From Acidisoma sp. PAMC 29798 (GTDB taxonomy: Bacteria > Pseudomonadota > Alphaproteobacteria > Acetobacterales > Acetobacteraceae), in assembly GCF_030252425.1 (NCBI RefSeq), contig NZ_CP126994.1, positions 3,219,001-3,283,000 of the forward strand: DNA of 64,000 nt, read 5' to 3'. The notes beneath the pieces were generated by a model that was not told the origin of the DNA, did no database searches, and was given only the letters and a program-made list of their open reading frames with translations. The first letter of the stretch is position 1; every line of letters begins with the position of its first letter. Below are positions 19,254 through 27,562 of this stretch, piece by piece. The position numbers were made by a program, and so were the translations under genes.

Positions 19254-19284
19254 TTGATCGCTTACGCCCGAAGATGGTTGATCG
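19254..19284. promoter_or_regulatory. Direct TTGATCG repeats in the rhaR-rhaD intergenic region
   Basis: TTGATCG occurs at 19254-19260 and again at 19278-19284, 24 bases apart, within the divergent control region. DeoR regulators often bind repeated sites, so these are candidate RhaR sites; no experimental motif is known to me for this organism. Confidence 0.3.
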
Positions 19285-19330
19285 GCGCGCCCGTCTGGAA
19301 TAGGAACATGCCGAAGCCCTGGACGATCGC

Positions 19331-19347
19331 TGACCAGAACCTGGTCA
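19331..19347. promoter_or_regulatory. Perfect palindrome upstream of rhaD, candidate operator
   Basis: TGACCAG-AAC-CTGGTCA is a perfect 7-base inverted repeat with a 3-base spacer, ending 31 bases before the rhaD ATG and 16 bases before its Shine-Dalgarno sequence CGGGAGG (19364-19370). Its position fits a repressor site overlapping the rhaDI promoter or leader. Confidence 0.4.
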
Positions 19348-19378
19348 CGCCAACAAGGGCTAGCGGGAGGATCGACAC

Positions 19379-21487
19379 ATGGACGTCGTGGACCACGTAT
19401 CTCTGTTGGACAATCGGTGGGACGACGCCGTCGCGGCCAGCCTGAGCCCGGAGGCGCTGCTGGTCTATCGCTCCAACCTGCTTGGCTCCGACAAGCGGAT
19501 CACCAATTACGGCGGCGGCAATACATCCTCCAAGCTCGACATGCGCGATCCGCTGACCGGGGAGACCGTGAAGGTTCTCTGGGTCAAAGGCTCCGGCGGC
19601 GATATCGGCAGCATCACGCTGGATGGGTTCTCGACCCTCTATATGGATCGTCTCATCTCGCTCCAGGGCCTCTACAAGAGCCCGGCGCAGGAAGATGAGA
19701 TGGTCGGCCTCTACAACCATTGCACCTTCAACCTGAACCCGCGTGCGACCAGCATCGATACCGCGCTGCACGGCTTTATCAATCACCCCCATGTCGATCA
19801 CGTGCATCCAGATGCGATCATCGCCATCGCCGCCTCGGCAGACAGCCGCGCCCTGACTCAGGAGATTTTCGGGGACAGCATCGGCTGGGTGCCCTGGCGC
19901 CGTCCCGGCTTCGAACTCGGCCTGTGGCTGAAGAAGTTTTCCGACGAGAACCCAAACGCCCGTGGCCTCGTGCTGGAAGCGCATGGCCTGTTCACCTGGG
20001 GCGAGACGCAGAAAGAATGTTACGAGACGACGCTGGACGTCATCAACAAGGCGATCAGCTTCCTGGCCGAGCGCAGCCGCGGGAAAGTCATCTTCGGGGG
20101 GGAGCGCATCGCACCCGCCGCGACCGAAACCCGCCGCGCCGTCGCCGCCTCGCTCATGCCCGTCATTCGCGGCCTGATCAGCAAGAACGGCCCGCTCAAG
20201 CTCGGTCATTTCGACGATTCGCCCGAAGTGCTGCAATTCGTCGGCAGCCACGCCCTGGCCGCGCTGGCGCCGCTCGGCACCTCCTGCCCCGACCATTTCC
20301 TGCGCACGAAGATCGCGCCGCTTGTGCTGGATTTCGATCCCGCAACGCAGACGGCCGCAGACCTGCTGCCCAGCCTGGATGCGGCGCTCGACGCCTATCG
20401 CAAGTCCTATGCGGCCTATTATGAGCGCTGCAAGCACGATAACAGCCCGAAGATGCGCGATCCGAACGCGGTCGTTTACCTGATTCCCGGCATTGGCATG
20501 CTCACCTTCGCGAATGATAAAGCGACCGCGCGCATCGCCGGCGAATTCTACACCAACGCCATCAACGTGATGCGCGGCGCCTCCACTGTGTCCACCTACC
20601 GCGGTCTGCCAGAGCAGGAAGCCTTCGACATCGAATATTGGCTGCTGGAGGAAGCAAAGCTTTCGCGGATGCCCAAACCCCGCGCCATGGCCGGCAAGGT
20701 TGCTTTCATCACCGGCGGCGCCGGTGGCATCGGCATGGCGACGGCCCGCCGCCTGATGCAGGACGGCGCTTGCGTCGTGCTGTGTGACATCAGCCGCGAT
20801 GTTTTGGAAACCTCGAAAGCGGAACTGGCCAAGAGCTTTGGCGCAGACGTCGTCAGCACCGTCTGGGCGGACGTCACCAAGGAAGACGCCCTCATCGCCG
20901 CCTTCCAGGATGCGGCGGCGGCCTTCGGCGGCCTCGACATCTGCGTTTGCAATGCGGGCATCGCTTCCGCCGCGCCGTTGGAGGATACCAGCCTCGCCCT
21001 GTGGCAGAAGAACATCGACATCCTGGCGACAGGCTATTTCCTGACCGCGCGTGAAGCCTTCCGCCTGATGAAGAGCCAGGGCCTCGGCGGCTCCATCATC
21101 ATGGTCGCCAGCAAGAACGCGCTCGTCGCCTCCCCTGGCGCCGCCGCCTATTGCACCGCCAAAGCGTCGGAACTGCATCTGTCGCGCTGCGTCGCCCTCG
21201 AAGGTGCGCCTCTCGGCATCCGCTCCAATGTCGTCAACCCGGACGCCGTCCTGCGGGGCTCGCGCATTTGGAAGGGCGAATGGGGCGATCAACGCGCCGC
21301 AAGCTATAACAAGGGTTCGGTGGACGAACTCGAAGCCGTCTATCGAGACCGTTCGCTGCTGAAGCTGAGTGTCTTCCCGGAAGATATCGCCGAGGGCATC
21401 GCCTTCTTCGCCTCCGATATTTCCGCCAAATCCACCGGCAATATCATCAATGTCGATGCCGGCAACGCCAACGCCTTTACGCGGTGA
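19379..21487 (+). CDS. rhaD: Bifunctional rhamnulose-1-phosphate aldolase / short-chain dehydrogenase
   Basis: A 702-residue fusion. The N-terminal part is a class II (Zn) aldolase: NYGGGNTSSKLD near residue 43 and the metal-binding HPHVDHVHPDAI near residues 135-146. From about residue 440 a complete SDR follows: FITGGAGGIGMA, NAGIASAAP and the catalytic YCTAKASE. The aldolase cleaves rhamnulose 1-phosphate to DHAP and L-lactaldehyde; the dehydrogenase half is thought to oxidise lactaldehyde to L-lactate. A good ribosome site (CGGGAGG) lies 8 bases before the ATG. It is translationally coupled to rhaI by a GTGA overlap. Confidence 0.95.
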   Translation: MDVVDHVSLLDNRWDDAVAASLSPEALLVYRSNLLGSDKRITNYGGGNTSSKLDMRDPLTGETVKVLWVKGSGGDIGSITLDGFSTLYMDRLISLQGLYKSPAQEDEMVGLYNHCTFNLNPRATSIDTALHGFINHPHVDHVHPDAIIAIAASADSRALTQEIFGDSIGWVPWRRPGFELGLWLKKFSDENPNARGLVLEAHGLFTWGETQKECYETTLDVINKAISFLAERSRGKVIFGGERIAPAATETRRAVAASLMPVIRGLISKNGPLKLGHFDDSPEVLQFVGSHALAALAPLGTSCPDHFLRTKIAPLVLDFDPATQTAADLLPSLDAALDAYRKSYAAYYERCKHDNSPKMRDPNAVVYLIPGIGMLTFANDKATARIAGEFYTNAINVMRGASTVSTYRGLPEQEAFDIEYWLLEEAKLSRMPKPRAMAGKVAFITGGAGGIGMATARRLMQDGACVVLCDISRDVLETSKAELAKSFGADVVSTVWADVTKEDALIAAFQDAAAAFGGLDICVCNAGIASAAPLEDTSLALWQKNIDILATGYFLTAREAFRLMKSQGLGGSIIMVASKNALVASPGAAAYCTAKASELHLSRCVALEGAPLGIRSNVVNPDAVLRGSRIWKGEWGDQRAASYNKGSVDELEAVYRDRSLLKLSVFPEDIAEGIAFFASDISAKSTGNIINVDAGNANAFTR

Positions 21488-22806
21488 GCATCATGGATCA
21501 GGTCACCATCCCGGCTTTGGATCAGGACTTCATCGCCGCGCAAAACGCACCTCTCGCTAAAGCGTTGAACGAGGATTACGCGGCCCTCGGCCGTGTTCTC
21601 GACCGGCGCGGCATCGCGATCGACGCGATCACCACGGCTGTCGGCGGCTTCGCCGTCGCGGCGCCCACCTGGGCCGTGGGCTCGGGCGGCACGCGCTTCG
21701 CCCGCTTCCCGATGGGCGGCGAGCCGCGCAACATCTTCGACAAGCTGGATGATTGCGCCGTCGTCCACGGCCTCGCCAGCGCCACGCCCACCGTTTCCCC
21801 GCATTTTCCCTGGGACGAGACCGAAGATATGGCGGCGGTGAAGGACTACGCGGCAGCCCTCGGCCTCGGCTTCGATGCCGTCAATTCCAATACCTTCCAG
21901 GATCATCCCGGCAACGCCTTGCATCCGCTGTCCTATAAATACGGCAGCCTCAGCCATACCGACGCTGCCGTGCGCGCCCAGGCCGTGGCGCATAACATCC
22001 GCTGCGTGGAACTCGGTGAAAAGCTCGGTTCCAAGGCCCTCACGGTCTGGATCGGCGACGGCGCCAATTTCCCTGGGCAGCAGCATTTCGGCCGCGCCTT
22101 CGACCGGTATATCCAGAGCACCCAGGCGATCTATGCCGGCATGCCCAGTGACTGGTCCCTGTTCCTTGAACACAAGATGTTCGAGCCCGCCTTCTATGCG
22201 ACGGTGATCCAGGACTGGGGCTCCTCACTGCTGGCGGCTCAGGCGACCGGCGACCGCTGCCTGTGCCTCGTCGATCTCGGCCATCACGCGCCGAACGTGA
22301 ATATCGAGATGATCGTCTCGCGTCTCATTCATGCCCGCAAGCTCGCCGGCTTTCACTTCAACGATTCGAAATACGGCGATGACGATCTCGATGCTGGCGC
22401 CATCGAGCCTTATCGCCTGTTCCTGGTGTTCAACGAGTTGGTCGAGGCGGCCTATCGCCACACACCGGGCTTCAAGCCATCCTATATGCTTGACCAGTCC
22501 CATAACGTGACCGACCCGATTGAAAGCCTGATGACCAGCGCGGTCGAGGTGCAGCGCGCCTATGCCCAGGCCCTGCTGGTGGACCGCGCCGCGCTCGACG
22601 GCTTCCAAGACGCCAACGACCCGATGATGGCGAGCCAGACGCTGAAGGCCGCCTTCACCACCGATGTGCAGCCGATCCTTGCCATGGCGCGATCGCATAA
22701 ACATGCCGCGATCAATCCCCTCGCCGCCTACCGGGCGAGCGGCTATCGCGCGGCGGCGGCGAAGGTTCGGCCTGCCAAGAGCGGGGGCAGCGGCGGCATC
22801 GTGTAA
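21484..22806 (+). CDS. rhaI: L-rhamnose isomerase (Rhizobium/Pseudomonas stutzeri type)
   Basis: A 440-residue TIM-barrel isomerase converting L-rhamnose to L-rhamnulose. Recognisable segments: SPHFPWDE, NSNTFQDHPGNALHPLSYK, VWIGDGANFPGQQHFGRAF, LEHKMFEPAFYATVIQDWG (metal-binding Glu), LVDLGHHAPNVN (Asp and His) and GFHFNDSKYGDDDLD. This is the stutzeri-like family rather than E. coli RhaA. The GTG start at 21484 overlaps the rhaD stop; an ATG at 21493 is the alternative, and neither has a strong ribosome site, which fits coupling to rhaD. Confidence 0.95.
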   Translation: MSIMDQVTIPALDQDFIAAQNAPLAKALNEDYAALGRVLDRRGIAIDAITTAVGGFAVAAPTWAVGSGGTRFARFPMGGEPRNIFDKLDDCAVVHGLASATPTVSPHFPWDETEDMAAVKDYAAALGLGFDAVNSNTFQDHPGNALHPLSYKYGSLSHTDAAVRAQAVAHNIRCVELGEKLGSKALTVWIGDGANFPGQQHFGRAFDRYIQSTQAIYAGMPSDWSLFLEHKMFEPAFYATVIQDWGSSLLAAQATGDRCLCLVDLGHHAPNVNIEMIVSRLIHARKLAGFHFNDSKYGDDDLDAGAIEPYRLFLVFNELVEAAYRHTPGFKPSYMLDQSHNVTDPIESLMTSAVEVQRAYAQALLVDRAALDGFQDANDPMMASQTLKAAFTTDVQPILAMARSHKHAAINPLAAYRASGYRAAAAKVRPAKSGGSGGIV

Positions 22807-22816
22807 GCGGCGATCC

Positions 22817-22909
22817 CGTCATGGTCGGCGAAGGCCGACCATCCACGCCTTACGACGGAGCCGCCTCCCGAAGGAAGGCGTGGATCCTCGGCCTTCGCCG
22901 AGGATGACG
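22817..22909. repeat. Cloverleaf-like three-hairpin intergenic element
   Basis: An outer stem (CGTCAT 22817-22822 with ATGACG 22904-22909) encloses three hairpins: 22821-22842 (ATGGTCGGC, loop GAAG), 22841-22885 (ATCCACGCCTT with its exact 11-base complement, 23-base loop) and 22884-22905 (ATCCTCGGC, loop CTTC). All arms are perfect. It fills most of the 202-base gap between rhaI and the FAH gene and may separate their transcripts. Rest of the gap shows no gene. Confidence 0.85.
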
Positions 22910-23008
22910 AGTGTGTGGGATGCCGGGACTTGCCTTGCTGCCAACAGACAGCGGGTCGATAATCCTGCTCAACCGGGCACGTCGCCCGGAAACCCGGAGA
23001 TTGGCGCG

Positions 23009-23866
23009 ATGAAACTACTGCGTTACGGCCCTGCGGGCGCGGAAAAACCTGGCCTGCTCGATGCGCAGGGCCAGATCCGCGACCTGTCCGGCCATATCCA
23101 AGACCTGACGCCGGACCAGCTGTCCCCGACGGCCCTGGCCAAGCTCGCGGCGATCGACCCGGCGAGCCTGCCTTTGGTCCCCGGCACCCCCCGCTACGGT
23201 GCGCCCGTCACCGGCGTTGGGAAATTCCTCGCCATCGGCCTGAACTATGCCGATCATGCGGCCGAATCCAATCTGCCGATCCCCAAGGAGCCGATCGTCT
23301 TCAACAAGACGGTGACCTCGCTCTGCGGTCCGAACGACACCGTGGTCATCCCCAAGAAGTCCGTGAAATCCGATTGGGAAGTCGAACTCGGCATCATCAT
23401 CGGCACCAAGGCGCAGTATGTGGACGAGGCGACGGCCCTCGATTACGTCGCCGGCTATTGCCTGATCAATGACGTCTCCGAGCGGGAATGGCAGATCGAG
23501 CGCGGCGGCACCTGGGACAAGGGCAAGGGCTGCGACACCTTCGGACCCACTGGACCTTGGCTCGTCACCAAAGACGAAGTGGGTGACGTGCAGTCGCTGG
23601 GCATGTGGCTGGACGTGAACGGTCGCCGCATGCAGACAGGCACCACGAAGACCATGATCTTCGGCGCGGCGGTTCTGGTCAGCTACGTCAGCCAGTTCAT
23701 GACGCTGATGCCGGGTGACATCATCACCACCGGCACGCCGCCTGGCGTCGGCATGGGCATGAAGCCCGAGCCCGTGTTCCTCAAGCCTGGCGACATCATG
23801 ACGCTGGGCATCGACAAGCTCGGCGAGCAGCGCCAGGACGTCGTCGCCTGGACCGCGCCCGTCTGA
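23009..23866 (+). CDS. FAH-family hydrolase, 2,4-diketo-3-deoxy-sugar-acid hydrolase-like
   Basis: A 285-residue FAH-superfamily enzyme. The ATG at 23009 (MKLLRYGPAGAEKPG) has GGAGA 8 bases upstream; the frame is open further upstream but without family-like sequence. Core motifs: GKFLAIGLNYADHAAE, the metal-ligand pair in SDWEVELGIIIG, INDVSEREWQ, and ITTGTPPGVGMGMKP. Homologues include LRA6-type L-2,4-diketo-3-deoxyrhamnonate and -fuconate hydrolases, which release pyruvate and L-lactate, as well as proteins named ureidoglycolate lyase. It is coupled to lutA by a TGATG overlap, which favours the lactate-producing activity. The other enzymes of the non-phosphorylated route are not in the window. 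Confidence 0.85.
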   Translation: MKLLRYGPAGAEKPGLLDAQGQIRDLSGHIQDLTPDQLSPTALAKLAAIDPASLPLVPGTPRYGAPVTGVGKFLAIGLNYADHAAESNLPIPKEPIVFNKTVTSLCGPNDTVVIPKKSVKSDWEVELGIIIGTKAQYVDEATALDYVAGYCLINDVSEREWQIERGGTWDKGKGCDTFGPTGPWLVTKDEVGDVQSLGMWLDVNGRRMQTGTTKTMIFGAAVLVSYVSQFMTLMPGDIITTGTPPGVGMGMKPEPVFLKPGDIMTLGIDKLGEQRQDVVAWTAPV

Positions 23867-24612
23867 TGCGCGTCGGCCTCGCGATTCCCTGCTTCATCGA
23901 TTCCTTTTTCCCTGAAGTGGGGATCGCGACGCTCGAACTGTTGGAACGGCTGGGCGTGGACGTGGTCTATCCGCAAGGGCAGACCTGTTGCGGCCAGCCG
24001 ATGGCCAATAACGGCTGCAATAGCGCCGCCAGTGGCACCGAGGCGCATTTCGCGCGTCTGTTTGCCGGCTTCGATGCCGTGGTGATGCCCTCAGCAAGTT
24101 GCGTGAACCATTTGCGCAAGCATATGGACGCCGTACCGCAGACCGCCGAAGTTCAGCATCTGCGCGCCAATATCTACGAACTCGTGGAATTCCTGCATGA
24201 TGTGCTGAATGCGCGGGAGTTTCCCTGGGCGGAGTTTCCACACAAGGTCGGGCTGCACAATAGCTGCACGGCGCTACGCTCCCTGCATGCCGCGAGCATC
24301 TCCGAAATCGATGAGACGACGCCCTTCTCCAAGCCAATGGACTTGCTGGCCGGTGTGCGCGGCATCGCCTTCGTGGAACCCACGCGGCCCGATGAATGCT
24401 GCGGCTTCGGCGGCACGTTTTCGGTGAACGAGGATGCGGTCTCCGGCCTCATGGGGCTCGAAAAGGTGCAGGACCACGCGCGGGCGGGCGCTGAGTATAT
24501 CGTCTCGGCCGATACCTCCTGCTTGATGCATCAACAGGGCTGCGCGCGCCGCGCCGGGCTGCCGCTGCGCTTCATCCATATCGCACAGATTCTCAACGGG
24601 GCGCGGGCATGA
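23866..24612 (+). CDS. lutA: L-lactate utilisation protein LutA (CCG-domain Fe-S protein)
   Basis: A 248-residue protein with the two cysteine-rich CCG domains of LutA/YkgE: TCCGQPMANNGC and later HNSC, then DECCGFGGTFSVNE and DTSCLMHQQGCA. Together with LutB and LutC it forms the iron-sulfur lactate oxidase system that converts L-lactate to pyruvate. It overlaps the FAH stop by one base and lutB by four. In this island it can consume the lactate made from rhamnose. Confidence 0.95.
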   Translation: MRVGLAIPCFIDSFFPEVGIATLELLERLGVDVVYPQGQTCCGQPMANNGCNSAASGTEAHFARLFAGFDAVVMPSASCVNHLRKHMDAVPQTAEVQHLRANIYELVEFLHDVLNAREFPWAEFPHKVGLHNSCTALRSLHAASISEIDETTPFSKPMDLLAGVRGIAFVEPTRPDECCGFGGTFSVNEDAVSGLMGLEKVQDHARAGAEYIVSADTSCLMHQQGCARRAGLPLRFIHIAQILNGARA

Positions 24613-26000
24613 GCGCCAAAATCCATGATCCCGTGGATCACGCTGGCGCCGCCGCGAAGTTCATCACCGATGAGGCGCATCTGACGTTCCACGACACCCG
24701 TTTGTGGGAGATGCGCCAGAAGCGGGACGGCCAGATGCATGGCGTGCCCGAATGGCAGGAACTGCGGGACCTTGCCTCCGCCATCAAGGAACATACGCTC
24801 AGCCGTCTGCCCGAATATCTGGAGCAGTTCGAGGCGCAGGCGATCGCCCATGGCGTGCAGGTGCATTGGGCACGCGATGCTGCCGAGCACAATGCCATCG
24901 TGCTGCGCCTGCTGCGCGAAAACAATGCCAAGACCTTGGTCAAGTCGAAGTCGATGCTGACGGAGGAGTGCGAGATGGCACCCTTCCTGGAACGCCATGG
25001 CATCACCTTGACCGAGACCGATCTGGGCGAGCGCATCCAGCAATTGGACAATGAATCACCGAGCCATATCGTGGTCCCGTCCGTGCATAAACTGCGCGCG
25101 GATGTGGCGCGGGTCTTTGCCAAGACCATCGGCGGCGATCCGAACAATACAGACGCCACCTATCTCGCCGAGCATTGCCGCGTCACCACCCGACCACTGA
25201 TGCTCGATGCCGATGCTGGCATGACCGGCGCCAATTTCCTGGTCGCCGAAACTGGTGCCGTCGTCGTCTGCACCAATGAAGGCAATGCCGATCTCAGCGC
25301 GAATCTGCCGAAGCTGCATATCGTCTCCGCGGGAATCGAAAAACTCATTCCCCGTCAGGCGGATCTCGGCGTCTTCGTGCGCATCCTGTCGCGCAGCGCG
25401 TTGGGTTCGCCGATCACCCAATATACCTCGCATTTTCGCGGGCCGCGGGACGGCGCGCAGATGCATATCATCCTGGTCGATAACGGCCGCTCCAAGCGGT
25501 TGGGTCAGGCGGAGTTCTGGACCTCGCTGAAATGCATTCGCTGCGGCGCCTGCATGAATACCTGCCCGGTCTATCGCCGCTCGGGCGGCCTCAGCTATGG
25601 CGCCGTCTATTCGGGGCCGATCGGCGCCATCATCAACCCGGCCTATGATCCCGCCCGCTATGCGGCGCTGCCCTTCGCTTCGACGTTGAACGGCAGTTGC
25701 ACCGCCGTCTGCCCGGTGAAGATCAATATCCATGAGCAGCTTTATGCCTGGCGGCGGATCATCGCCGAGGGCGGCTTGCTGCCCGCCCAGAAGGCGCTCG
25801 CGATGCGCGTCGCCGGCGCGGTGCTGGCGTCCCCCACGCTCTACCGCCTCGCGACCGCGGCGGCCCGCATGGCGGTGCGACGGCTGCCGCGCGCCCTGCT
25901 CTACAATCGTCTCAACGGCTGGGGTCGGGACCGCGAATTGCCGACACCGCCGAAAGAAAGCTTCGCCGCCTGGCATGCGCGCCGAAAGAAAGCGGGATGA
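24609..26000 (+). CDS. lutB: L-lactate utilisation protein LutB (ferredoxin-domain Fe-S protein)
   Basis: A 463-residue LutB. The N-terminal two thirds is the LUD domain (for example HNAIVLRLLRENNAKTLVKS and ETGAVVVCTNEGNAD), followed by a 4Fe-4S ferredoxin motif KCIRCGACMNTCPVYRRSGG near residue 307 and a second cysteine group GSCTAVCPVKINIHEQL. This is the electron-transfer core of the lactate oxidation complex. Start and stop both overlap neighbours by four bases, so lutABC is a tightly coupled operon. Confidence 0.96.
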   Translation: MSAKIHDPVDHAGAAAKFITDEAHLTFHDTRLWEMRQKRDGQMHGVPEWQELRDLASAIKEHTLSRLPEYLEQFEAQAIAHGVQVHWARDAAEHNAIVLRLLRENNAKTLVKSKSMLTEECEMAPFLERHGITLTETDLGERIQQLDNESPSHIVVPSVHKLRADVARVFAKTIGGDPNNTDATYLAEHCRVTTRPLMLDADAGMTGANFLVAETGAVVVCTNEGNADLSANLPKLHIVSAGIEKLIPRQADLGVFVRILSRSALGSPITQYTSHFRGPRDGAQMHIILVDNGRSKRLGQAEFWTSLKCIRCGACMNTCPVYRRSGGLSYGAVYSGPIGAIINPAYDPARYAALPFASTLNGSCTAVCPVKINIHEQLYAWRRIIAEGGLLPAQKALAMRVAGAVLASPTLYRLATAAARMAVRRLPRALLYNRLNGWGRDRELPTPPKESFAAWHARRKKAG

Positions 26001-26578
26001 GCGCGCGGGACGATATTCTCGCGGCCTGCCGCGTGTCCCGCCCGCCGGGCGATCATCCGCTGCCCGAACTGCCGCGCTTTCCACGACCGGCGGAGGACGT
26101 GCTCTCGGAGTTCCAACGCAGCCTCGCCGTCATGGGCGGGCAATGGCTGAGGCTGGTGGAGGGCGACGATCTTGCAGCCGTCATCCGCGCCCGCGCGCCG
26201 AACGGGCTGATCCGGTCAGCGGTGCCGGAATTGCCAGCGTTTCCGCGCGTCGATGCCGTCACTCGGCCGCAGGATCTCGAAAACGTCGATATCGCCGTCG
26301 TGCGCGCGCGGTTCGGTGTGGCGGAAACCGGCTCGGTGTTTCTCAGCGACCATGAGTTGCAGGTGAATACCATCGCCTATCTGGCGCAGCATCTGGTGGT
26401 GCTTCTGGACCCCGAGGCGATCGTGCCAGGAATCGCCGACGCCTATCTACGTTCCGATTTTTCGCAGGCGCGCTATGTGTCTTTAATGACCGGCCCGTCC
26501 GCGACCGCCGATATCGAGGGCGTACTCATTCGCGGCGCCCAAGGCGTGCGGAGCTTGACGGTGATTTTCACGCCTTGA
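25997..26578 (+). CDS. lutC: L-lactate utilisation protein LutC
   Basis: A 193-residue LUD-domain protein, the third component of LutABC. FGVAETGSVFLSD and the C-terminal pattern MTGPSATADIEGVLIRGAQG are the family hallmarks. It ends the plus-strand part of the island; the convergent metal-binding protein gene follows after a palindromic repeat. Confidence 0.95.
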   Translation: MSARDDILAACRVSRPPGDHPLPELPRFPRPAEDVLSEFQRSLAVMGGQWLRLVEGDDLAAVIRARAPNGLIRSAVPELPAFPRVDAVTRPQDLENVDIAVVRARFGVAETGSVFLSDHELQVNTIAYLAQHLVVLLDPEAIVPGIADAYLRSDFSQARYVSLMTGPSATADIEGVLIRGAQGVRSLTVIFTP

Positions 26579-26579
26579 C

Positions 26580-26647
26580 GGTGGAATGCGCTGCGCTTTT
26601 CCACCCTACGCTACGTCGTCGGGCGGATGAGCGAAGCGTTATCCGCC
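26580..26647. repeat. Palindromic intergenic element, copy C (diverged)
   Basis: Two 27-base arms (26580-26606 and 26621-26647) pair imperfectly (about eight mismatches). The left arm resembles the GGTGG/CCACC type of copy A, the right arm the GGCGG/CCGCC type of copies B and D. It fills the gap between the convergent lutC and metal-binding protein genes and could serve as a two-way terminator. Confidence 0.8.
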
Positions 26648-26654
26648 ATCTCGT

Positions 26655-27551
26655 TCAATCCGGATCGTAGGACAATGCCTTGTCCAGCGCATTGAGCGTG
26701 TTCATCATCCACGCCTGATAGGTCATGCCCTTCGGCAGGGTTTCGGACACCAGCACCACCGGCACGCGCGCGTCCTTGGCGACCTCCAGCAGATGCTTCG
26801 TCGCCGCGTTCATCACTTGCGTATTATAGATCAGCAGTTCGACCTCATGCGTGCGCAGATCGTCCTCGATCTCCGCAACAGCTTTCTCGTCCGGCTCCCG
26901 GCCGGCCATGATGTCGCGCTGAAACGCGGTGTCTCGCACAGACAGACCCAGGGCTGCCGCCAATAGCCCCAGCACCGGCTCATCCGCCGCCACGGCCATA
27001 TTGGCATATTGCGCCCGCATCGCATTGATCTTGGCATTGATCGGGTCGAGCGAAGCCTCGAACAATCGGGTGCGATTGCGCAGCGCCTTGCTCGCGGTCG
27101 GCTCATCCGTGGCCAGCGCCTGCTTGATCGCCTCAGCAAGCGGCACCGCCATGCCCGGATCGAACCAGAGATGCGGGTTGTAGCCTTGAGCGCGACCCAG
27201 AAGCGTGCCGACAACAATCACCTTCCGCCCGACGGCGGCGGTGCCGGCCAGAAGCGCATCGACCCAAGGATCGTAGCCGAGGCCGTTCTCGATCACGAGA
27301 TCGGCGTGGGCAAAGGCGCGGGCGGCTGACGGACTGGCCGTCACCGCATGGGGATTCTGCGTGGGGTTCGTCAAAAGGCTGGTGATATCGATCTGCGGGC
27401 CCGCGATCTGGCGGGCGATATCCGCGTAGACGGATAAGGCGGCCACTATCGCCACGGGGTCGTCCGTGTCAGCGATCGCGACCGCCGCATGGGCGGACGT
27501 AGCCTGAAGGCTGGCGACCGCGAGTGCGGCCACCAGCACCAGTCTCTTCAT
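26655..27551 (-). CDS. Metal ABC transporter substrate-binding protein (ZnuA-like), orphan
   Basis: A 298-residue periplasmic protein with a signal peptide (MKRLVLVAALAVASLQATSAHA) and the cluster 9 metal-binding fold. Likely Zn/Mn ligand histidines lie in TQNPHAVTAS and YNPHLWFDP, the usual positions in ZnuA-like proteins; an acidic ligand late in the chain is expected but not certain. The long His-rich loop of classical ZnuA is absent. No ABC ATPase or permease is nearby, so it is an orphan in this window. It starts 11 bases after the transketolase stop and is probably co-transcribed with it. Confidence 0.86.
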   Translation of the reverse strand: MKRLVLVAALAVASLQATSAHAAVAIADTDDPVAIVAALSVYADIARQIAGPQIDITSLLTNPTQNPHAVTASPSAARAFAHADLVIENGLGYDPWVDALLAGTAAVGRKVIVVGTLLGRAQGYNPHLWFDPGMAVPLAEAIKQALATDEPTASKALRNRTRLFEASLDPINAKINAMRAQYANMAVAADEPVLGLLAAALGLSVRDTAFQRDIMAGREPDEKAVAEIEDDLRTHEVELLIYNTQVMNAATKHLLEVAKDARVPVVLVSETLPKGMTYQAWMMNTLNALDKALSYDPD

Positions 27552-27562
27552 GACCGCCGAGA

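Noticed and set aside
19262-21292. 676-codon open frame antisense to rhaD
   Set aside because: It mirrors the codon structure of rhaD in high-GC DNA, has no recognisable domain and no ribosome site.
12089-22806. Rhamnose cluster as recently transferred DNA
   Set aside because: Base composition looks like the neighbours and there are no integrase genes or flanking direct repeats; only the IS66 element shows clear mobility.
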